Of a stretch of 5,206 nt of DNA, positions 1 through 5,158 are shown piece by piece (the first letter of the stretch is position 1; the number at the start of each line of letters is the position of its first letter). The notes below the pieces were generated by a model, which saw only the letters and a list, made by a program, of their open reading frames with translations, searched no databases and had not been told where the DNA came from. Source of the stretch: Richelia sp. UBA3308 (GTDB lineage: Bacteria; Cyanobacteriota; Cyanobacteriia; Cyanobacteriales; Nostocaceae); the NCBI GenBank assembly GCA_002361335.1, contig DESS01000286.1:27509-32714 (forward strand). The letters run 5' to 3'. Made by a program: the position numbers and the translations under genes.

Positions 1-37
1 TATGTTAAGAAAAGTGAATTAAGCTCAAAACCTTATA

Positions 38-72
38 CCTAAGCGCATGAATGCCTAAGCGCATGAATGCCT
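38..72. repeat. 16-bp tandem duplication
   Basis: The unit CCTAAGCGCATGAATG occurs twice back to back (38-53 and 54-69) with no mismatch, followed by the first three bases of a third copy (70-72). It lies in non-coding DNA downstream of the topoisomerase gene. Perfect identity suggests a recent slippage or duplication event. The unit contains a GCGC core and a short GCAT palindrome-like stretch but no motif I can assign to a function. Confidence 0.9.
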
Positions 73-133
73 GATCCGTCACTATAATTTTTCTTGCTGA
101 CCTACTTAATAAGCCAAAACCTGGTACTTATTA

Positions 134-175
134 TGGCGATATGCCGTTTTGCTCACGCTTCGCGTATCGCAGCCA
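134..175. repeat. Imperfect inverted repeat with inner hairpin
   Basis: TGGCGATA at 134-141 pairs with TATCGC-AGC-CA type sequence at 165-175, the right arm carrying a three-base bulge. Inside lies a second small hairpin, ACGC (155-158), TTC loop, GCGT (162-165), which shares a base with the right outer arm, so the two may be alternative folds. It begins about 40 bases past the topoisomerase stop. It has no following T run on the minus strand, so it is not a standard intrinsic terminator. It resembles the GC-rich extragenic palindromes scattered through cyanobacterial genomes, but I cannot assign it to a named family. Confidence 0.45.
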
Positions 176-214
176 CTAGCAACGCCGGGTTATGAGGCGG
201 GGTAGTTCATAAAC

Positions 215-2380
215 CTATAACTCCCCAAACTTTGGACTCCACCAACCTTTAGCAGTATGAAAATAAACTGCTTGTTTATGTTTACTATCTTTGAGTGAGT
301 TAGAATCACTACACCGCAACATAATTTTTTTCTGCCCATCTTTTGTATAACCGTATTCTTCCAAAGGTTTCTTACATACTGGGCAGGGATATTTAGTCAG
401 TTTTCCTTTTTGTTTTTGAGTAGCTGTAATTTGATCGTCTTGAGAATTTGGCCTTCGCCATTTTTTCTCATAGTCGCTCCAGAACAAAACCACATTTTCA
501 CAACCGCTAACACATTTGAGGAAATATTTCTTTTTAACTTTATTACTCTTAATTTTTGCTAAATGATTGTTACATTCAGGACAACGAGTTCTAGATTTAT
601 CATATTTATCCGTTGCAGGATAATTCTTCTTGCCATTCGACGCAACAGGAACAGTTTTCGCTTTTACTAAAGCTGGTGCGAAATAATCTTGATTCCAACT
701 TGTGAGATATTTCTGCCAAGGTTGTTTTCCCGAAGCAATGCCATCGAGGGCATCCTCCATTTTCGCCGTAAATTCTGTTTTTAATAAATCTGGTAAAGCT
801 TTCTGTAAAAAGTCATCTACCTCAAGACCTAAACTTGTTGGCTGTAAATTCGATTTTGTTAATTGTACATAACCGCGTTTTTTCAAAGTCGCGATCGTGG
901 GAGAATAAGTACTAGGACGACCAATTCCTTTACGTTCCATTAACTGAACTAATTTTGGTTCGCTGTATCGTGGTGGTGGTTGAGTCTGTTTCTTCTCATG
1001 ACCAGCATTTTCTAAAGTTAATATTTGCCCTTGTTGTAAATTGGGTAAAATTGTATCTTTACTTAAATTTGACCAGTATTTTGCATAGCCGAGAAACTCT
1101 ACTACCTGTCCCCTTGCTTGCCAAAGTATTTCTCCAGATTTAATGATTACCAGAGTTTTACGAAGTTGTGCGGCACGACATTGGGAAGCAACTGCTCTTT
1201 TCCAAATCAATACATACAAATTAAACTGATCCGAATCAAGCTCAACTCGCAACTCAACGGAAGGACGAAATATATTAGTAGGACGAATTGCTTCGTGGGC
1301 TTCCTGAGCAGTTTTGTTACTACGATGTTTTGTAGTATTTTGAGGTAAATTATCGGGGTCATTTTGCTCCAACCACTGACGCACGCTGGCACAGAATTCC
1401 GGACTTAACATGACTGAATCTGTCCGCATATAAGTAATTAGACCAGCTTCATAGAGCTTTTGTGCTACCTGCATAGTTTTTTCGGGAGCAAATTTCAACC
1501 TTGAACCAGCAGCTTGTTGCAGGGTAGAAGTAATAAAAGCTGGAGGTGGTTGACGATTGGTAATTTTTCCTTGGTATTGCACAACTTGATGGGCATGATT
1601 TCGAGCTTGTGTTACCAAACTTTCGGCTTGTGCTTCTGAAAGTACCCGAGTTGATTCAGTGGTTTCTGATTTTTTAACTACAGTGTCATCATTTTCTTGA
1701 TTTTCTTGCCCTGGTGTATCGGAGGGAGAATTTGCAGGGGTATTTACCATTCCCTTGTAAAAAGCCCGGAAACCTTCAGCATAATCTACCCAAACACTCC
1801 AATAATCCTGGGGTATAAAAGTGAGAATTTCTCTCTCCCGCTGACAAATTAAATGTAGGGTTGCACTTTGAACCCTTCCTACACTTTTTGCACCATTATT
1901 TAAAGCCCAAACTAAGGGACTTCCTTTATAACCAACTAATTTATCTAAACAATCTCGGCATAATCCAGCACCAACCAAATTAGAATCTAGTCTTCTAGGT
2001 TTAGCCACAGCAGCCCGTACCGCAGCTTCCGTAATCTCTGTATAGACTACTCTTTTAGGTTCCTTTAATCCCAAAGCTTCTTTAAGATGCCAAGCGATGG
2101 TTTCCCCTTCTCGATCGGGATCTGTGGCTAATATTACTTCGCTTACCTGGTTCGCGGCAGCTTTTAACTTACTAATAGTTTCTTTTGCTTGTTGATTGCG
2201 AGGGATATAGCGACAGCGCACGCGATCGCCATCCATAATAAAGCCTAAAGAATCCTCACCTTCATTGCTAAGTTCTCGAATATGCCCGCAACTAGCACGA
2301 ACAATCCACTCGCTTCCCAAGATTTTACTTAACTTTTTAACTTTACCGGGAGATTCCACTATCAGCAGGCGTTTGGGCAT
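215..2380 (-). CDS. topA: DNA topoisomerase I (type IA), zinc-ribbon-tailed
   Basis: This 721-residue type IA topoisomerase relaxes negatively supercoiled DNA by nicking one strand through a 5'-phosphotyrosine. The N-terminal Toprim domain shows IVESPGK with Glu9 and the metal-binding ATDPDREGE motif (Asp87, Asp89, Glu91). The catalytic tyrosine is Tyr317 in LITYMRTDS, with Arg319 next to it. Further family motifs are SVGRVQSATL (166-175), AHEAIRPT (361-368) and KGIGRPSTYSPTI (484-496). A low-complexity acidic linker at about 212-248 interrupts the central region. The tail has one full four-Cys ribbon (C600, C603, C623, C627) and a second with only three cysteines (C666, C669, C690), where His701 might be the fourth ligand. 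From memory, the main cyanobacterial TopA is longer (near 900 residues) with a basic tail, so this may be a second paralogue; that is inference. The start is fixed by MPKRLLIVESPGK, the usual TopA N terminus; there is no clear ribosome binding site. It is transcribed away from the regulator gene. Confidence 0.95.
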   Translation of the reverse strand: MPKRLLIVESPGKVKKLSKILGSEWIVRASCGHIRELSNEGEDSLGFIMDGDRVRCRYIPRNQQAKETISKLKAAANQVSEVILATDPDREGETIAWHLKEALGLKEPKRVVYTEITEAAVRAAVAKPRRLDSNLVGAGLCRDCLDKLVGYKGSPLVWALNNGAKSVGRVQSATLHLICQREREILTFIPQDYWSVWVDYAEGFRAFYKGMVNTPANSPSDTPGQENQENDDTVVKKSETTESTRVLSEAQAESLVTQARNHAHQVVQYQGKITNRQPPPAFITSTLQQAAGSRLKFAPEKTMQVAQKLYEAGLITYMRTDSVMLSPEFCASVRQWLEQNDPDNLPQNTTKHRSNKTAQEAHEAIRPTNIFRPSVELRVELDSDQFNLYVLIWKRAVASQCRAAQLRKTLVIIKSGEILWQARGQVVEFLGYAKYWSNLSKDTILPNLQQGQILTLENAGHEKKQTQPPPRYSEPKLVQLMERKGIGRPSTYSPTIATLKKRGYVQLTKSNLQPTSLGLEVDDFLQKALPDLLKTEFTAKMEDALDGIASGKQPWQKYLTSWNQDYFAPALVKAKTVPVASNGKKNYPATDKYDKSRTRCPECNNHLAKIKSNKVKKKYFLKCVSGCENVVLFWSDYEKKWRRPNSQDDQITATQKQKGKLTKYPCPVCKKPLEEYGYTKDGQKKIMLRCSDSNSLKDSKHKQAVYFHTAKGWWSPKFGEL
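2222..2229. repeat. HIP1 octamer
   Basis: A perfect GCGATCGC palindrome lies inside the topoisomerase gene, in the region encoding residues near 51-54. HIP1 is strongly over-represented in many cyanobacterial genomes and supports the assignment of this DNA to that phylum. Near-matches with one base different (GCGATCGT) occur at about 891 and 2926. Confidence 0.9.
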
Positions 2381-2423
2381 GACACCGATGCTTTGAGATG
2401 CAACTTGAAAAAAGACCTATTAT

Positions 2424-2456
2424 TTTATATTACAGTGATAGTGAAGTTGTTTTAAT
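2424..2456 (-). promoter_or_regulatory. Possible topA promoter (weak)
   Basis: On the minus strand, TATAAA (plus-strand 2424-2429) lies about 45 bases upstream of the topA start and matches the -10 consensus at five of six positions. An alternative -10, TAATAT, overlaps it and lies 17 bases after TTAAAA, a four-of-six match to the -35 consensus. The DNA here is so A+T-rich that such matches arise readily by chance, and no regulator site is evident. Confidence 0.25.
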
Positions 2457-2539
2457 TATTCTGATTTTTATTAAAAAAATTTAACAACTAAGAGTTGAAA
2501 GTCTGGAGTTTATCAGTATTTTCTTAGAAGGTGTTTTGT

Positions 2540-2607
2540 AAATAAAAAATAAAAAATCAAAAATCAAAAATAAAAAATCAAAAATCAAAAATCAAAAAAA
2601 TAAATCC
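2540..2607. repeat. A-rich heptamer tandem array (AAAAATC/AAAAATA)
   Basis: Seven heptamers lie in perfect register from 2545 to 2593, in the order ATA, ATC, ATC, ATA, ATC, ATC, ATC for the last three bases after AAAA. Partial or degenerate units continue on both sides. This fits the short tandemly repeated repetitive (STRR) heptamers known from filamentous cyanobacteria, although I do not recognise this particular unit. Its A runs recur every seven bases, not in phase with the helix repeat, so intrinsic bending would not add up fully. It separates the presumed topA promoter from the araC promoter. Confidence 0.85.
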
Positions 2608-2609
2608 TT

Positions 2610-2680
2610 GTAGGGTGTGTTAGATGCACGACTATGTTCAGTTAAAACCTATAATCTTAATACATAAGCACGCACCAATA
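2610..2680. repeat. Diverged cyanobacterial inverted-repeat element
   Basis: The left end reads GTAGGGTGTGTTAGATGCACG (2610-2630 region) and the right end GCACGCACCAATA (2668-2680). GGTGTGTT and the reverse complement of ACGCACC match at six of seven positions, so the ends form an imperfect inverted repeat about 50 bases apart. The ends resemble the widespread cyanobacterial intergenic palindrome of the form TGTAGGGTGCGTTA...TAACGCACC, recalled from memory. Here the centre has been replaced by or has diverged into A+T-rich sequence, and the arms no longer pair well. No transposase is encoded, so at most it is a non-autonomous remnant. Confidence 0.5.
2650..2655 (+). promoter_or_regulatory. 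Candidate araC -10 box (TATAAT)
   Basis: A perfect TATAAT lies 148 bases upstream of the regulator start. No good -35 hexamer sits 16-18 bases upstream; the best (ACGACT, 2628-2633 region) matches at three of six positions. Cyanobacterial promoters with a good -10 and no -35 exist and usually rely on an activator. Transcription from here would give a leader of roughly 140 bases that includes the small ORF at 2724-2801. The box sits inside the diverged repeat element. Confidence 0.35.
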
Positions 2681-2723
2681 ACGCTAGCTGCCCTGCAGCA
2701 AATCCTCATCTGTTATTTTTTCT

Positions 2724-2801
2724 ATGGAATTCCTCAAAGCTTTAACAGATCCTACTTTATATCTATTTTATAAACATCCTCTTAATATCTCGATACTTTA
2801 A
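2724..2801 (+). CDS. Possible 25-codon leader ORF upstream of araC
   Basis: An ATG at 2724 opens a 25-codon frame starting MEFLKALTDPTLYLFY and ending in TAA at 2799-2801, two bases before the ATG of the regulator. The tight spacing would suit translational coupling or a leader peptide. Against this, no Shine-Dalgarno sequence precedes it, the DNA is A+T-rich, and frames of this size occur by chance. I recognise no homologue, and it could equally be a remnant of a lost gene. Confidence 0.2.
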   Translation: MEFLKALTDPTLYLFYKHPLNISIL

Positions 2802-2803
2802 AA

Positions 2804-3727
2804 ATGCAGAACAATGGTGTACAGGCGCTTTCGGTAAATTTTACTCAAGAAATTGAAATTGCCTATAAACAAATTTTTAAGCGATCGCCAATAATATCCA
2901 GCCAGTCTGTTGGCTGGGAGGATCTTGCGATCGTTTACGATAGACAGCCTCCCATAGAGTTGCCTAAAACTTCATTAAAACAGCATTGTATTGGAATTTT
3001 GACCGATATACCATCACCCGTTGAAACAGAAAGAATAATCGATGGGCGTTTTATGCAAGAACATAATATTCAAGGAGATTTTGTTATTGTACCAGCCAAC
3101 ACAACTCATCAAGCAGCATGGTATAAGGAAGGTTGTGCAATTGCGATCGCCATAGATCCTACGGCTTTTGCTCAAACTATTTACGAAGTAGTCGATCCAG
3201 ATAGTATTTACCTTGAACCACGGTTTGCAACTCCCGATCCACTTGTTTATCAAATTGGAGTGGCACTTAAATCGGCTTTAATCAAACAAGGTACTAGCAG
3301 TCGTCTTTATGCAGAGAATTTAGTTAATACACTGATTGTTCATTTATTAGAGCATTATTCAACCAGTCGGACAAATTCCTTTGAATGTGTAGCAGGAAAA
3401 TTACCTCAATATAAAATACGACAGATAATTGACTATATTTATGCTTATCTCGATCGCGATTTAAGTTTAAAAGAATTAGCAGTTGTAGTGCAAATGAGTC
3501 CCCATTATTTTTCGCGACTATTTAAGGAAACGACAGGAATTACACCCCATCAATATGTAATTCGTTGTCGCATCGAACGAGCCAAAGATTTACTGAAACA
3601 TGGAAAATTATCTATTGCTGAAATAGCAAAGTCAGTCGGTTTTGTAGATCAAAGTCATCTTAATCGTTATTTTAAACGTTATGTTGGGATTACTCCAAAA
3701 AAGTTTTTACAACAGTTCAACAAATAG
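2804..3727 (+). CDS. AraC/XylS-family transcriptional regulator
   Basis: This 307-residue protein has the standard AraC-family layout and length. The N-terminal half looks like a cupin-type ligand-sensing domain, with GDFVIVPANTTHQAAW at 91-106 matching the usual G-D-x-x-x-x-P...H pattern. The C-terminal 100 residues form the double helix-turn-helix DNA-binding domain: first HTH at about 220-245 (LSLKELAVVVQMSPHYFSRL), second at about 270-292 (IAEIAKSVGFVDQSHLNRYF), followed by the family signature ending GITPKKF. It is cytoplasmic with no membrane segment. The effector is unknown. It lies 97 bp upstream of the Rieske oxygenase on the same strand and is divergent from topA, so the oxygenase gene is its most likely target; that is inference from context. 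The ATG at 2804 is the first in-frame start and gives a full-length sensor domain, although no Shine-Dalgarno sequence is visible. Confidence 0.93.
   Translation: MQNNGVQALSVNFTQEIEIAYKQIFKRSPIISSQSVGWEDLAIVYDRQPPIELPKTSLKQHCIGILTDIPSPVETERIIDGRFMQEHNIQGDFVIVPANTTHQAAWYKEGCAIAIAIDPTAFAQTIYEVVDPDSIYLEPRFATPDPLVYQIGVALKSALIKQGTSSRLYAENLVNTLIVHLLEHYSTSRTNSFECVAGKLPQYKIRQIIDYIYAYLDRDLSLKELAVVVQMSPHYFSRLFKETTGITPHQYVIRCRIERAKDLLKHGKLSIAEIAKSVGFVDQSHLNRYFKRYVGITPKKFLQQFNK
2881..2888. repeat. HIP1 octamer
   Basis: A perfect GCGATCGC palindrome lies within the 5' part of the araC-family gene (encoding Arg-Ser-Pro near residue 27). Its presence suggests that this gene has resided in a HIP1-rich cyanobacterial genome for a long time. 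Confidence 0.9.
3143..3150. repeat. HIP1 octamer
   Basis: This is a second perfect GCGATCGC within the araC-family gene, near codons 114-116. The neighbouring oxygenase gene, of similar length, has none. Confidence 0.9.
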
Positions 3728-3824
3728 CAAGAATATCCCAAAATCGGAAGAATGTACAAGCTAGTTACTCAGTAAATTTTCAATACTTGTTATTAGAACA
3801 GTAATCGTCATAGTAACAGCGATA
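3728..3824 (+). promoter_or_regulatory. araC-oxygenase spacer with repeated AGTAA motifs
   Basis: The 97-bp spacer has no intrinsic terminator, so read-through from the regulator gene is possible. It contains TTACT-C-AGTAA (3765-3775), an 11-base palindrome, and two further AGTAA copies at 3800-3804 and 3812-3816. CAGTAA or near-copies therefore recur 29 bases apart. AraC proteins often bind two direct half-sites about two helical turns apart, so this is a place to look for an operator, but the motif is short. A weak promoter, TTGTTA (3787-3792) and CATAGT (3809-3814) with a 16-base spacer, can be drawn and would leave almost no leader. Confidence 0.25.
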
Positions 3825-3825
3825 A
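3816..3825. repeat. Left copy of 10-bp inverted repeat flanking the oxygenase gene
   Basis: ACAGCGATAA runs into the first base of the oxygenase start codon. Its exact reverse complement, TTATCGCTGT, is at 4891-4900, just after the stop codon. The pairing does not extend beyond ten bases on either side. Confidence 0.6.
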
Positions 3826-4883
3826 TGAAAATTGAAAGTCAAACCCAAATGTATGAAGGCGCTCCTTGGTGTTTGGGAAGATATGAAAGTTTTGAAATTA
3901 ATAAACCTCAATCAATTACTCTTCTAAATCATGATTATGTAATCTGGAAGGATGATAATGGCAACTTAAATGCTTTAGATAATATCTGTCCTCATGCTGG
4001 AGGAAATTTAGCAAAAGGTGGTTTTATTTTGGACTTTAAAGGTAAGAGTTGTTTAGCTTGTCCCTATCACGGTAATAAAGTCCAATTTTTAGGAGATGGT
4101 AAAGTAATTGTAGAAGGAAATATTTCTTCTCAAGACATCCAATCAGTTTTACCTTTACAAGTTGTTAACGGTTTAATTTGGACTTATGGTCTTCATTGGC
4201 AACAAAAGGATGGAAAATTGATTTCCGAACCAATTGAACCCAAACTACCAATTCCCGATTATAGTAACATTGCTTTTCTACCAGAATATCATTCTCAGCT
4301 AAATTTGAAGGAACTTAACCATATTTATTCTTTTTCTGAATCAGTTAATACTAATATTCTCCAACTGACCTGGAATACACACGATGGAGAGCATTTTGCC
4401 GGTACTCATTATAATTCAATGCTCACAAAGGAATTAAAAATTGAAAATCTAACCCAAAATGAAAATAAACTTTCCTGGCAACTTTTTCTATATAAACGGA
4501 AAGATAGAGATGCAAAAAGAAATAAAATGAGTCCGTTTGTTAATGATGTAATGGTTCAATGTTTTAATACATTTTTACCAAGTTTATTTATTCTGACTAA
4601 TGAAATTGCCAAAGGAAAGCTTTTTGTCGCAGTTGGTTATGGTTATCCAGAGTCACCTACAAAGACTAAATTTTGTCTAGATGGATATTTTAATTTTGAA
4701 TATACCTGGTGGCACAAACTGCTCAAGTTTCCTCAGAAAGGAAATAATTTTCGCGATACGTTACTTTTTGAAGATATATCTATATTAAATAACCTTTACC
4801 CGACATTTAATAAAAAGATTGCCCTCAAAAACGATACACCTGCTCAATTAGCGATCAATTATCTCAAAAATTGGGATTGTTAA
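3825..4883 (+). CDS. Rieske non-heme iron oxygenase, substrate unknown
   Basis: The 352-residue protein has the two-domain structure of the oxygenase subunit of Rieske oxygenases, which use O2 and two electrons for hydroxylation, demethylation or desaturation. The N-terminal [2Fe-2S] domain carries C55-P-H57 and C79-P-Y-H82 with 21 residues between the pairs. The catalytic domain has D187-x2-H190-x4-H195, the exact spacing of the mononuclear iron site with its bridging aspartate, and the likely third iron ligand Asp317 in FEDISIL. The length fits single-component-type alpha subunits such as vanillate demethylase VanA (about 350). I see no C-terminal membrane helices such as those of the PAO/CAO/Tic55 group, so it is probably soluble. 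No ferredoxin or reductase lies nearby; a photosynthetic ferredoxin could supply electrons (inference). The upstream AraC-family regulator may control it. Base use differs from topA: three 60-base lines counted here have 17 G+C each, against 26 and 27 for two in topA, and there is no HIP1 site. ATG 3825 is the chosen start; ATG 3849 (Met9) is possible, as neither has a Shine-Dalgarno sequence. Confidence 0.92.
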   Translation: MKIESQTQMYEGAPWCLGRYESFEINKPQSITLLNHDYVIWKDDNGNLNALDNICPHAGGNLAKGGFILDFKGKSCLACPYHGNKVQFLGDGKVIVEGNISSQDIQSVLPLQVVNGLIWTYGLHWQQKDGKLISEPIEPKLPIPDYSNIAFLPEYHSQLNLKELNHIYSFSESVNTNILQLTWNTHDGEHFAGTHYNSMLTKELKIENLTQNENKLSWQLFLYKRKDRDAKRNKMSPFVNDVMVQCFNTFLPSLFILTNEIAKGKLFVAVGYGYPESPTKTKFCLDGYFNFEYTWWHKLLKFPQKGNNFRDTLLFEDISILNNLYPTFNKKIALKNDTPAQLAINYLKNWDC

Positions 4884-4890
4884 TCTGATT

Positions 4891-4900
4891 TTATCGCTGT
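4891..4900. repeat. Right copy of 10-bp inverted repeat flanking the oxygenase gene
   Basis: TTATCGCTGT lies 7 bases past the oxygenase stop codon and is the exact reverse complement of ACAGCGATAA at 3816-3825. It is followed by AAAAAC, which has no matching TTTTT on the left side, so the repeat is limited to ten bases. Confidence 0.6.
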
Positions 4901-4934
4901 AAAAACAAAGATGAAGATACTTATATAGTCCACA

Positions 4935-4962
4935 CTCTTATGATAAGGGCATCCGTGGCCCC
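4935..4962. repeat. 28-bp intergenic repeat, diverged copy 1
   Basis: This stretch aligns without gaps to 4997-5024 at 21 of 28 positions, sharing CTCTT at its start and GGGCATCC in its middle. It includes CTTAT-G-ATAAG (4937-4947), an 11-base palindrome, and a GGGC...GCCC pair (4947-4950 and 4958-4961). Compared with copy 2, its GC-rich hairpin is partly broken. It lies between two convergent genes. Confidence 0.65.
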
Positions 4963-4996
4963 AAAAAATTAGATAAAACTTGCTCCAAGATCAATT

Positions 4997-5024
4997 CTCT
5001 TGTGGTACGGGCATCCCTGCCCGT
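4997..5024. repeat. 28-bp intergenic repeat, copy 2 with intact hairpin
   Basis: This is the second copy, 62 bases from the first and in the same orientation. It contains a perfect 6-bp hairpin, ACGGGC (5007-5012), loop ATCCCT, GCCCGT (5019-5024). The form TCTTGTGG-x-ACGGGCATCCCTGCCCGT resembles a repeat I recall as common between genes in filamentous cyanobacteria. It lacks a T run, so it is not an intrinsic terminator, though the hairpin could protect 3' ends of the oxygenase mRNA. Confidence 0.7.
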
Positions 5025-5027
5025 CCA

Positions 5028-5061
5028 AATAAGATCAAATTTCATAATAAGATCAAATTTC
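5028..5061. repeat. 16-bp direct repeat, 2-bp spacer
   Basis: AATAAGATCAAATTTC occurs at 5028-5043 and again at 5046-5061 without mismatch, separated by AT. A shorter AAGATCAA also occurs at 4987-4994. It lies between the 28-bp repeat and the psbA terminator, and no function is evident. Confidence 0.9.
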
Positions 5062-5077
5062 CTGCAACATTCCTAAC

Positions 5078-5111
5078 AAAAAAGCACCCTCCCGTCGCGG
5101 GAAGGTGCTTT
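5078..5111 (-). terminator. psbA intrinsic terminator
   Basis: Arms at 5081-5094 and 5098-5111 form a 14-bp stem with a 3-base loop (5095-5097). On the minus strand it reads AAAGCACCTTCCCG-CGA-CGGGAGGGTGCTTT, continuing into a run of six T (5083-5078). The only imperfect pair is a G-U wobble in the minus-strand RNA but a C-A mismatch in the plus-strand RNA, which shows that selection acts on the psbA transcript. It starts 47 bases after the psbA stop. It may also work in part for the convergent oxygenase transcript, where the stem is followed only by TATATG. Confidence 0.92.
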
Positions 5112-5158
5112 ATATGCAAGCTAAAACTTATCTAAATTTTAACTAGATTATTCAATTA

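Larger units (their letters stand above)
2381..2803. other. Divergent topA / araC intergenic region
   Basis: This 423-bp A+T-rich region must hold the promoters for both divergent genes. It contains, in order: a possible minus-strand promoter, a small CAACT-AAG-AGTTG hairpin (2485-2497) with no clear role, the heptamer array, a diverged inverted-repeat element with an embedded TATAAT box, a short GCTGC-CCT-GCAGC hairpin (2687-2699) and a 25-codon ORF that runs almost into the regulator gene. I see no tRNA or larger gene in it. Confidence 0.8.

Noticed and set aside
107..133. TAATAAG / CTTATTA inverted repeat (arms 107-113 and 127-133).
   Set aside because: The arms are seven bases and A+T-rich with a 13-base loop and no T tail; it is likely to arise by chance in this composition.
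188..215. A hairpin GGTTATG (188-194) with CATAAACC (208-215) overlapping the topA stop, considered as the topA terminator.
   Set aside because: The stem is short with a bulge, the loop is 13 bases, and no T run follows on the minus strand.
955..1392. Open frames of 61-76 codons on both strands within 955-1392.
   Set aside because: They overlap the topoisomerase gene, which has full-length domain and motif support. Their translations show no recognisable domain and are shadows of that gene.
2432..2445. ACAGTGATAGTGAA upstream of topA, matching ACAGCGATAATGAA at the oxygenase start at 12 of 14 positions.
   Set aside because: It is in the other gene's promoter region with no consistent placement relative to either start, and one imperfect match is not enough to propose a shared operator.
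2545..2593. The heptamer array considered as a CRISPR array.
   Set aside because: The units are seven bases in continuous tandem with no spacers, so it is a simple tandem repeat.
3014..3253. A 79-codon minus-strand frame inside the AraC-family gene.
   Set aside because: It lies antisense to a gene with clear sensor and helix-turn-helix motifs and has no recognisable domain.
4938..5045. A 35-codon minus-strand frame (MKFDLIWTGRDAR...) after the psbA terminator.
   Set aside because: It is built almost entirely from the 16-bp and 28-bp repeats, lies beyond a strong terminator, and has no ribosome binding site; it is chance coding potential of repeat DNA.
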